Positions 6,922 to 15,271 of a stretch of 22,628 nt of DNA are shown here, piece after piece. The notes under the pieces are model-generated. The model saw only the letters and a list, made by a program, of their open reading frames with translations. It was not told the DNA's origin and did no database searches. The DNA is from Stramenopiles sp. TOSAG23-2 (Eukaryota > Sar). The translations under genes and the position numbers were made by a program. The DNA lies in the NCBI GenBank assembly GCA_900128395.1, contig LT649507.1:1-22628 (forward strand), written 5' to 3'. Positions within the stretch are counted from its first letter, which is position 1; each line of letters starts with the position of its first letter.

Positions 6922-9900
6922 TTAACTTCTCCCAATCTTCAAATTTCTATATGCTTCCAATCTGTATTGCACATTATCATCATTTCTGCTCCCATCTTTA
7001 CTCATAGAATATATATGATGGCATTTTAAACGTTTAGGTAGCATACGTTTTGATTCAATCGGTTGATCGTTTATGTACAAATTCATGCTGGAAATACTTT
7101 GCTGCTGCGAATTATTAGAATGATTTCCTCTTCTTTCTTTACAAAGTAATATTTTGTGACACGGTTTGAATGATGTTATTATTAATTCGTTAAAATTGGT
7201 TGAAAGTTCTGCAAATTTATTCCCCTTTAACAACACATTGCTATCAGTCGCTATTGAGTTAGTGGTCGTCGTCGTGGCAGCATTTATTATTGTTGATGAT
7301 GCTACTTTCGAGTATTGTGAATCACCTTCATTAAGAGTATCTCGTGCAATGCTATATTCAAAACATCTTTTGCTTTGAATAGCAATTTTTTCAATTTCCA
7401 GCTGTTTCTTTTTATCGATATTCAATATTTTTAAAACATTTGCACCATCAAAAAATATTTTTGCTTCTCCTGTCCCATCATCGCCTAAAACGCTGCATTC
7501 CCAACTTTGATAATTATTGATATTGCTAATACGAGGTCTTAAAGATACGTAAAGCACTTGTCGAATGAATATATGGAATTTCATCATAATAAAACTATTT
7601 AATTTTGATAATTTTGAAATCGAACCGAATTGTGTATATGTCAAAACATTTTCACTACTTGTAACTTTCTTATATACAATTTTGCTTTCACTATGAGAAA
7701 GACTTGATTTTAAAAGAGATACATGCGTGCTTTTCGTCCCTTTCTTCGCATTGAATGATTGTTCTGCTAGATATGTCTTACCACTTAGATTATTAATTCG
7801 TAGAAACAAGTGTTTAATTTCTATCAATGAACCAATATGTAAACCATCTGGTAATATAAACCGATGGCAATCGAAATAAAAATCAATCTGATCCATTGTA
7901 TGTACATCTTGTACTGTCAATTTTAACTTATTTTCGAAATCACCTGTACCGAGTAAATTACGAATGTCCTGTTTCGAATTTTGTGGCAACATGCGATTTT
8001 GAATTCCATTCCTATTATTGCTTTGAGAGAGTTCTGTCTTCTTATCACTAACACGGCCGATAATATTGATATTCAGTTTATTTGAATTACCTGCTGCGGC
8101 GCATAAAGACAGACACTCCGTAACGCTCATTGTTTTCGAATTATCCATGCTACTTGTATCTTCCAAATTTCCTTTGGTAGAAACAATAATTGGGGAAATA
8201 ATTGGTGCAATAATTGGGGAAATAATTGAATCGGAATGTAAATAGACGCGCGATATGCTTGCTTTAATGTTAGTATTAGTAAGGTTATTCGCCACAATTT
8301 GTTTTACATCATGGATTTTGATGTAGTATTGATCATATTTCGGATACATTGCGAGTATCAATGCTAATGATGGTGGAAAACCATTCTCGTAAAACGATAT
8401 CCAGACGGGGCGTTTCGTATCTACACTTCCAGTCTTTTTGGAATTGTATATTAATTTACCACTTTCAACCACAATTTTTGAATTTTTGTTCCAAATACAA
8501 TTTTGATTATTATCGCATACTCTTGTTAGCACATATCCTTCCATTCTAAAATTTAGATAATAGCCATTTTTAATGTCTGGAATAAGTGTGACATGACTTA
8601 TATTTGTAATCTTTACAGGCACAGTAATACCTGAAACATTATTGCATTCCATTGTAGGTAACGAAGGTGACGATACCAATTGATAAGAGGACATAAATGA
8701 CAAATCAAAGTCATTTTTACATATTTGGATGTAACGTCTGTGGCATCTTCTTCTTCTGTGGCGATCATGTGACCGATTCTTACTAACGTTGTAATATTCA
8801 TCCACGATACAAAATGAATTCAACTTAAATATTGTTTTCGTAGTGGTCTCGGGCTCTTCGTTAGAAAAAGCTGGTGTAGTTGTATTATAACCTTTATTAA
8901 ATGCCTTTAATAAAACATTGAAAAAAGTTAGATCTGTTGAAGTATTGTCATTGGTAAATACGACAGGTAACTCTCCCGTTTCATCTTGGATTATCAATTT
9001 TCCACTACAATTACAACCATTAAACCAAACTAACAAAGCAATCGAGTCATTTTTGTAAATTTTTGATGAATGCGCTATGAAAGTCTTTGGGAATGAATTA
9101 TTATCATTACTATCTGCATTGATGTTCCTTCCAATATTAATATTTATGACTTCCCTTATTGTTAACGTTATTGGTAAGGTATTAAAATTTCTTGCATTAA
9201 ATAATACATCATCACATGTATCATCATATAATTCGCTAAATGGTATCATGAAGTCTAAATTTCGATTGCAGCATTTATCATGGAACAAAAATTCCAAATA
9301 TAAATTTCTTGAGGTTGTCGCTCGAACCATTTCAGATCCATCACACATATGCTTGGCGATGTTTGCATTATTATTAATTTTTGATAGATCGGATTTTGGA
9401 AATATATTTATAGAGCCAAGCAATTCATCGCATAACTTAACAATATAATCCATACCCTTACAACTTCTGGGCAACATGAATTTTTGTTGAAATTTGTGCA
9501 AAGTTCGATTTACCCACAACAGCTCCTTGGTATTAAAATTGTACCTTCGACAAAAATGTACAAAATGAAATTTATTTCTATTATTTTTTAAACAATGTCC
9601 TTGTACTTCGTTCCTTGGTGGATATAAATTTCTGGAGCTAAATTTAAGAATCTGTATTTGTGATACAGCACATGTCGCAAAACCAATTTTGACCATGTTA
9701 GTCTTTCCATATATATAATGGACATTTTTCAAATAGAGTTCAGCGTTTGGAACAATGGCCTTCGTATATATATTACGTGTGGTTGAAATTTCATGTTAGG
9801 AAAGGGAGTTTTTTTTTATTTGTATCAACTAATGAAAGTACTACTTACAACGCCGCCATTTGTACACGACTCGCCAGAAAATGATAATAGTAATAAAAAT

Positions 9901-11279
9901 TTATGATCTAATTCGTACACATCGTGATGCAAACGTTTTGTTACTATGCCATGATAGTTGACAACATTTCGTAAATGTTGTATTATATTTTCTGCTTCAT
10001 TATGGTTTTCTTCTTCCGTACATAGTTCTGTTGACTTAACATTATCATGATTCAATTGAGAAAAAGGTATATTTATATTCACATGAATTGTCTTCATTGT
10101 TGAAACAGGCAAATTTGGAGTAGAATTTTGATTTGATAATTTTTCACTTTTAAGCATTTTACTTTTTAAATATGAATATGGAACGTAAATTTCTTGCTCG
10201 ATGCTATTGATCGATAAACTTGCTTTTGATAAATTTGTTATCTCATATACATTATCTATATGTAAAAATGGATACCAATCTACAGCATATTTGCCTTTTA
10301 ATTCAATGAATTTTTCGTCTTCAATAATAACAGAATCATACATGTCATAATCTTCATCATTTATTACTTGTACAATTAAAAATATATGCTTTGGTATAGC
10401 TGTATTCATCTCTTTGTTTAAATTAACATTTGTGTTTTTGCGTCTTTTTTTCTTAATTTTTTTTTGACGTGATTTTGTTGTTATTAATGGTGTAACAGCT
10501 TTTAATATAAATTTTAATTTTTTACAATTTTTTGGAACTTCCATCTTTTTGCTTTTTTTTATTATTTGTTTGTTGTCGTATTCATTTGGATTAGCCTTAA
10601 AGCCATTTTCAAGTGTGATACGTTGGCGCTTCGATAGTTGAGCTGGCGAATTATTTTTTTGATGATTCTCCACAAAGTTTGTATTTCCATCATTAATATC
10701 TACACCAATGCTATTATCCATATTTTGACTGTTACTATTATTACCATCGTTTTCATACTCTTTATTTAATTTATTTATCATTAGCTGAATACCAGAATCA
10801 TGAAATTGTAAGTATGGAATTTGTTTTACTTTACAATTTGGATTTTTGCAATATGGCTGTTGGGCACATGGAGAATAGTAACGAAGTGAATATTCTTTAA
10901 ATAACCACATACCATTTAAATATTCAACTTTTGGTAATATACATATGCATGAAATTGTTTTGTTTGATATATCAAAACATTGTAAACATATAAAGCCATT
11001 GTCAACGGATGGTCGACTTACTGTTTTAAACTTCACAATAATAGGAGTCTGTAATATATCTATTTCTTTGGCAATTACAGATTTTGTTGTTGCTGTTGCT
11101 GATGATGATGATGACGACGACGATGTGGTGGGGGAGATAATGAAATTAGCATTATTTATTATAGTTTCTATATCAATATATTTTTCAACATTTTTTTGTA
11201 CAAATTCACACTCTTTCTGATCAAAAAGCCACTTGGAAGAATTGGGGATTTTTCTTTCTTTACTATTTTTATCATCCAT
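6922..11279 (-). CDS. CTC1: CTC1-like telomere CST-complex OB-fold protein, two exons: join(9849..11279, 6922..9759)
   Basis: I read two adjacent ORFs as one spliced gene: exon 1 of 477 residues, exon 2 of 945, total 1,422 (animal and plant CTC1 are about 1,200-1,300). CTC1 with STN1 and TEN1 binds single-stranded telomeric DNA and recruits DNA polymerase alpha-primase for C-strand fill-in. Only the joined protein completes an OB-fold around residues 440-520: HGIVTKRLHHDVYELDHK, the splice junction at GGV-AIVPNAELYLKNVHYIY, then SQIQILKFSS. Further OB-like segments are GKLIIQDETGELPVVF (about 8970-9020), a fold ending in YYIKIHDVKQIV (about 8300), LKLTVQDVHTMDQIDFYFD (about 7865-7925) and, near the C-terminus, CSVLGDDGTGEAKIFFDGAN (about 7440-7500), typical of the last CTC1 OB domains. 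Exon 1 has a CxxC-like YCKNPNCK motif and basic, Asn-rich linkers. Start is ATG at 11279 and stop is TAA. Identity rests on motif order and spacing, so a different OB-fold protein is possible. Confidence 0.65.
8185..8228 (-). repeat. In-frame 12-nt minisatellite (IISP/IIAP units) in the CTC1-like gene
   Basis: Tandem AATAATTGGGGA/AATAATTGGTGC units on the plus strand encode IISPIIAPIISPII on the coding strand. The 12-nt length keeps frame and lies in a linker between putative OB domains, consistent with recent slippage in a tolerant region. Confidence 0.8.
9760..9848 (-). other. Spliceosomal intron, 89 nt, in the CTC1-like gene
   Basis: On the minus strand exon 1 ends GGCGGCGTT and the intron starts GTAAGTAG. 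Upstream of the acceptor is a T/C-rich stretch and CCTAACATG, a branch-point-like CTAAC motif, and the intron ends ACGAAG before GCCATTGTTCCA. The length (89) is not a multiple of 3 and the unspliced frame stops after a few codons. Removal in phase 0 joins the two frames exactly and yields uninterrupted OB-fold sequence. It is the only intron I can identify in the window. Confidence 0.9.
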
Positions 11280-12000
11280 TCCTTGTAATTTTGAAGGTGA
11301 AAACGCATGTGCTCTATACAGTAATGGTAATGGTGTGTTGTTTTCTGTTGTTTACTTTTTATTTTCAAAACAGTTCCTATTTTGTCTTGTGCATGCTTGT
11401 TTTTGATATAAATGTATAGTTTTCTATTACTGTGTGCCTGTAATAATTTTAATAATAACGACGATGATGTTGTGTGTGGGATTATATTATTATTATTAGC
11501 TAGCAGGGCACCAGGAGGAATGATTATTCCCTCGTAAGTTTTTTTTGTATTATTGTGCTATTATTGAAATTATTCCTATTCACTATAGTATCAGTATTAT
11601 AGCACATCATTATTCATTTTACTATTATTGTACTGGCCAGCTGGGGTTGTTGTTTACAATATGTTGTTGTGTTGTTTAATTTTTTATATCCAGATAGACT
11701 ACTATTTTTTAGTATTAATATTATAGTGTTGCTAGTAGCTACTGTACTACTAGAACTACTAAAAAAAAATAAAAAAAAAAAATAATACCTGGTATAACAG
11801 ACGTGTAGCACTGTACAGTAATGCACTAATGCATCACTAATATAATACATAATTCTAGAATAATAATTCAAAAAAAAAAAAATAATAAAAAAATAACAAA
11901 TTTAAAAATATATATTGCTGGATTGAACCTAATACAAAACAATTGACACATTTATAAATAGACAATTATATATATGTAATATAACATAGTCCATCTTATT
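11280..12000. promoter_or_regulatory. Divergent promoter region of the CTC1-like and RING genes
   Basis: A 721-nt head-to-head spacer with no credible ORF. It is rich in A and T runs (about 11760-11782 and 11870-11900). It contains the palindrome ATACCTGGTAT (11785-11795), which shares the ACCTG core of the Rab/HECT promoter, a CTGTACAG palindrome (11811-11818) and a TATA-like box before the RING gene. I see no clear core element next to the CTC1-like start. Confidence 0.55.
11953..11960 (+). promoter_or_regulatory. TATA-like box upstream of the RING gene
   Basis: TATAAATA lies 40 nt before the ATG at 12001. If functional, transcription would start about 15-20 nt before the ATG, giving a very short 5' UTR. 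In this AT-rich background the match alone is weak; a similar ATAAATAG lies upstream of the HECT gene. Confidence 0.35.
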
Positions 12001-13815
12001 ATGGCATCCCTTGTAAGCGCTGTTAGTGGTAGCAGTAACAGTAATAGTTATACCACCACCACTACTGCTGCTGCTGCTGCTACTACTACTGCTAGGAATA
12101 GAAACAACGATATGATGGAAAATGTTGTAAAAGAGCGTTGTGCTAATTTAATTTTAACAGGTAAAAGGGCTAATCAAGGAAATCATAAAATATGGCGTGG
12201 CTACGCAGAAGGGGCTGCTAGAGAGTTAAAGCTAAGCCACATTGTAAATCAAATTGACCGTGTGAAAAACAGTGCAGCTGATCAAAATGCGCCAATTGAT
12301 TTATTTAGCAGCGATGAGGAGGAGGAAGGGGGAAATAATAATAATCTTGGTGGGCTATTTTTTATGGACGGCGGAAGTAATAATAATATTGAAACAACTT
12401 CTTCGACGACAACTTTATCCCTATTGACGCTGGCTAAAGATATTGATGAATTACACAATATTGTGCGGCACGTGCTATGCGTCTATGCTCGTGATGTTGC
12501 GCAAGGATATAGCGTTGATGAAAATGGTTATAAAATGTTTGAAAAGACCGAGCATGCACCAGAATTAAGTGAACATGAAATAATTGTACAAAAAAGTGCC
12601 GTACGTGTTGTAGCCATATCGTTACTAGGTATAAATAAAGTAGGAAATTGGCCGATGAAATCAGCCCCAATAAATAATGATAATAATGCAGTTGACGATC
12701 AAGAAAATGGACATAGAAGACGTAGTAATAGTAGCACTACTCGTGCAATTTTACCTGAATTTACATGTAATGTTTGCAAAGAATTGATGTATGAACCAGT
12801 AACAACAAATTGCGGGCATAACTTTTGCCGCGATTGTTTAGTAATGTGGATGGAAAAGAGAAAAAAATATTCCTGTCCAACCTGTCGAAATAAAGTTGGG
12901 CACAACTGGAGAATGCCAATCAATACGGTCGTATGGAATGCAATGTTAACGATGTACCCTGAGCGTTTGAAGAAACGAAAACGAGATGTTGAACTTGAAA
13001 TAAGTGAAAGACCAGGGAAAAAAAAATACCGTAAAATTGATCCAGATGAAACAACGGAATGTCCAAATTGTGATAAGCAAATTAAAACTAAAAAATTAGG
13101 CTTACATCTAAAATTATGTACAGGTGCTGGTGGTGCAAATAGTCTAAGTCATGAAATTAACACAAATTCACCATCACGGGGTAGCAGAAGTGCAACGATG
13201 AAAAATAAGCGTAGCACGCGCTCTGGTAGAGTAATAAATAGTGGTAGTAGTTCCAATCGAAATGCAAAAAATCGTAAAAACAATAATAAAAGAAAAAAAG
13301 TAAAGAGAAAGAATAATAATAATAATAGTAACAATAACAATGGTTACCAACAACATAGAAATGATGCAGATGATAATAATAATACTAACGATCAAACCAG
13401 TAATACGCAATATATCATGGAAAGAAATTCATCTAACAAGGAACAAAATGATGTTAATAATAACAATAACAATAATAGTAATGGAAATTCATCGATCATG
13501 AATTATATAGTGGATTCTAATAATAAACAAATAGGTGTTATGGATTCATCCGCTACTTTCCACATGAAAGCTGGACTTGATCATCTTGCAATAATGGAAA
13601 TTAGACGTTTAAACTTATTGAAGAAATCCTTATCACATTTTCATCCTGGGGTTTTATCACATATGACAAGGCTTCACCAAGCAAAAATAGCACGGGGGGA
13701 AGTGGATGCCAATGATCCTTCACTGTTGCCCAGGTTAGAATTGCATGAGAATACAATAGAAGATGACAATGTTGAGACAACATCTTGGTCCATGAGTAAC
13801 TGTATATTGCAATGA
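12001..13815 (+). CDS. RING-finger protein with a CCHC (UBZ4/Rad18-like) zinc finger, probable E3 ubiquitin ligase
   Basis: A 604-residue protein. The RING is a complete C3HC4: C256-x2-C259-x11-C271-x-H273-x2-C276-x2-C279-x12-C292-x2-C295, enough to recruit an E2. About 60 residues later is C354-x2-C357-x11-H369-x3-C373 (CPNCDKQI...LGLHLKLC), which resembles the ubiquitin-binding UBZ4 finger of Rad18-type proteins. I see no SAP domain, so I do not call it Rad18. The N-terminus has a Ser/Thr/Ala tract, a helical segment (about 40-90) and IDLFSSDEEEE (99-109), a possible SUMO-interacting motif followed by acids. After the fingers come basic and Asn-rich disordered stretches (KRKKVKRKNNNN and similar) and a less repetitive C-terminal segment (about 520-604). 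Start is ATG with a TATA-like box 40 nt upstream; stop is TGA. RING ligase activity is a family inference; substrates are unknown. Confidence 0.85.
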   Translation: MASLVSAVSGSSNSNSYTTTTTAAAAATTTARNRNNDMMENVVKERCANLILTGKRANQGNHKIWRGYAEGAARELKLSHIVNQIDRVKNSAADQNAPIDLFSSDEEEEGGNNNNLGGLFFMDGGSNNNIETTSSTTTLSLLTLAKDIDELHNIVRHVLCVYARDVAQGYSVDENGYKMFEKTEHAPELSEHEIIVQKSAVRVVAISLLGINKVGNWPMKSAPINNDNNAVDDQENGHRRRSNSSTTRAILPEFTCNVCKELMYEPVTTNCGHNFCRDCLVMWMEKRKKYSCPTCRNKVGHNWRMPINTVVWNAMLTMYPERLKKRKRDVELEISERPGKKKYRKIDPDETTECPNCDKQIKTKKLGLHLKLCTGAGGANSLSHEINTNSPSRGSRSATMKNKRSTRSGRVINSGSSSNRNAKNRKNNNKRKKVKRKNNNNNSNNNNGYQQHRNDADDNNNTNDQTSNTQYIMERNSSNKEQNDVNNNNNNNSNGNSSIMNYIVDSNNKQIGVMDSSATFHMKAGLDHLAIMEIRRLNLLKKSLSHFHPGVLSHMTRLHQAKIARGEVDANDPSLLPRLELHENTIEDDNVETTSWSMSNCILQ

Positions 13816-13899
13816 AATATATGATATTCTTGTGTTACCCTGTGTATGATATTCCCGTGTGATTGTTTATACGTAAAAATTAAAATTTGCGTTAAATGA

Positions 13900-13938
13900 T
13901 ACGAACTCGTGTTCGTATGATACTTCGTACGTACGAAG
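13900..13938. repeat. TACGAA hairpin and 16-bp perfect palindrome
   Basis: TACGAAC-TCGT-GTTCGTA (13900-13917) is a hairpin with 7-bp arms. Six bases later CTTCGTACGTACGAAG (13923-13938) is a perfect 16-bp palindrome. Both are built from the motif seen after SMC4. Another pair, CTCGTA (13946-13951) and TACGAG (13968-13973), follows. Confidence 0.7.
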
Positions 13939-13984
13939 AGAGGACCTCGTATTAAATTATACTGAAGTACGAGTACTAATATAT

Positions 13985-14040
13985 ATATATGTGTTTTTCT
14001 CTTATGATACTCATATGTTAATATAAAATTCTTTTACTCC
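13985..14040. repeat. Dispersed AT-rich repeat module, second copy
   Basis: ATATATGTGTTTTTCTCTTA (13985-14004) is identical to 6774-6793. CTCATATGTTA (14010-14020) equals 6794-6804 after a 5-nt TGATA insertion. The next bases, ATATAAAATTCTTTTACTC, resemble the 6744-6764 arm. The two copies therefore share two sub-modules in a different order. Confidence 0.7.
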
Positions 14041-14044
14041 CGTT

Positions 14045-14070
14045 TATTTTGAGTACTTATTTTGAGTACT
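14045..14070. repeat. 13-nt tandem duplication
   Basis: TATTTTGAGTACT occurs twice back to back (14045-14057 and 14058-14070). It is not part of a CDS. Confidence 0.85.
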
Positions 14071-14146
14071 AATATATATATATATATACGTGTGTGTATG
14101 ATATGTGTATAATATATTCGTATATATATTATATACATGTATGTAA

Positions 14147-14797
14147 CTACACTTTTAAAGACAACGTATGCATTACATCGACACACTCTTTTAATTCTGT
14201 AATTTGTTTATGTAATTTTTTTGCAGTAATTAATTTTTGACGAAATGCAATATGTTTTTCAATCAATTTTTTATTACCTTTGATACCTGCTTGAACAATT
14301 GATTCCAATCCTTCTAAATCTGTTGTGACTAAATTGAAATTTAATGCGCTTTTCTTTGTTGTATCGTTTAAATATTCTTTCAATTCCCACGCCATATGCT
14401 CTAAATTCTTACCAACCATATGAGCATGTTTTGTTAACTTCTTTATATGCGCTTCATTATTATTAGTAGTAGTTGTGATGGGTGAATTTATTGAATTCCT
14501 ATCTTTTATTATGGAATTTGTATTATTCGTACTATTGTTTTTCATGCCACTGTGAAAAGACAGGTCCATATTGTTGTTGAAATGTATTTCAAAACTATCT
14601 TTTCTTCGACTGTTTTCATTGCCTGAATATCCTATATTAAATTCAAACATATCATCATAAGTATTATTATTGTTATCTTTGTTATTTATATCGACGTTAT
14701 TATAATTATTATTATTATTATTATCATTACCACCAAACAATGGCACATCGTTTGAACTATCACCGCCGAACAGTGGCGTATCGTTTGCCGTGTCCAT
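14147..14797 (-). CDS. Small protein with C-terminal coiled coil, possible BORC/BLOC-1 type subunit (BORCS6-like)
   Basis: A 216-residue protein. I set the start at the ATG at 14797: it has an ACCATGG context, and upstream in frame only a GTG precedes a stop. The N-terminal half is Asn/Asp-rich and disordered and opens with two exact 11-residue units, NDTPLFGGD and NDVPLFGGN (residues 5-13 and 16-24). The C-terminal ~100 residues (from about HIKKLTKHAHMVGKNLEHMA to the end) form a continuous amphipathic helix pattern with heptads of L/I/V. Length and hydrophobic spacing recall the C-terminal domain of BORCS6 (lyspersin), a BORC subunit acting in lysosome positioning, but similarity is weak and other BLOC/SNARE-like helical proteins fit as well. 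Stop is TAG. It lies 474 nt downstream of the giant gene on the same strand and faces the RING gene tail to tail. Confidence 0.7.
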   Translation of the reverse strand: MDTANDTPLFGGDSSNDVPLFGGNDNNNNNNYNNVDINNKDNNNNTYDDMFEFNIGYSGNENSRRKDSFEIHFNNNMDLSFHSGMKNNSTNNTNSIIKDRNSINSPITTTTNNNEAHIKKLTKHAHMVGKNLEHMAWELKEYLNDTTKKSALNFNLVTTDLEGLESIVQAGIKGNKKLIEKHIAFRQKLITAKKLHKQITELKECVDVMHTLSLKV

Positions 14798-15271
14798 GGT
14801 TTCTGTTTGCACTTATTATGATAATATTTGAATTATATATATATACCTTCGGCTCTATTTTAGTTTCTATTTCCTTGTTGTTGTTATCATCTATAAGTAT
14901 AGCCTGCTTATGTATGTATGGTGCTATGTTCAAAAATATATAATAATAAATTTAGATAAATAAATAATAATTTAATTAATAATTAATAATAATAAGTGGT
15001 GCTACTATTATTATTAATAGAAGAATTATGATGTATTAATATAAATAGCGTCGTGTGTTCCGACTAATTATGATGGTTCGTTGATGGCCTATAAAAATTT
15101 TATCACTTATTGAATAATAAATACTGGAATACGAAGCGTAGTATTTTTTAATACTTGTAGTATTTACGAATAATATTATACAATGTTTTCTACTGTATGA
15201 GTATTAGGTCAAGTATATTATTTTAAAAATATTTTGATTAAAACAAATTTACACACACTCCTACACTTTTC
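14798..15271. other. Intergenic region between two minus-strand genes
   Basis: This 474-nt spacer holds the 3' flank of the giant gene and the promoter of the small coiled-coil gene. It has no credible ORF. The right part contains two hairpins, TACG-AAG-CGTA (15130-15140) and AATACT-TGT-AGTATT (15150-15164), and two TACGAA motifs (15130-15135, 15165-15170). Near the small gene, only an AT-rich (TA)n stretch (about 14835-14847) could act as a TATA-like element. Confidence 0.6.

Larger units (their letters stand above)
13816..14146. other. Convergent intergenic region, RING / coiled-coil gene
   Basis: This 331-nt spacer between two 3' ends has no credible ORF and is dense in short repeats: TATGATATTC twice at 25-nt spacing (13820-13829, 13845-13854), TACGAA palindromes (13900-13938), a repeat module shared with the HECT/CTC1 spacer (13985-14040), a 13-nt tandem duplication (14045-14070) and (TA)n tracts. 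No clear AATAAA is visible. Confidence 0.7.

Noticed and set aside
6922-9732. A separate gene starting with a TTG at 9732
   Set aside because: TTG is not a normal eukaryotic nuclear start, the frame stays open to the left of it on the coding strand, and splicing at 9848/9760 joins it in frame to the upstream ORF within one OB-fold.
11614-11871. Short minus-strand ORF between the CTC1-like and RING genes
   Set aside because: Its codons come largely from homopolymer and trinucleotide runs, and there is no recognisable domain.
14798-14812. GTG start adding five residues to the small coiled-coil protein
   Set aside because: The next codon position, ATG at 14797, has a strong ACCATGG context, and GTG starts are exceptional in nuclear genes.
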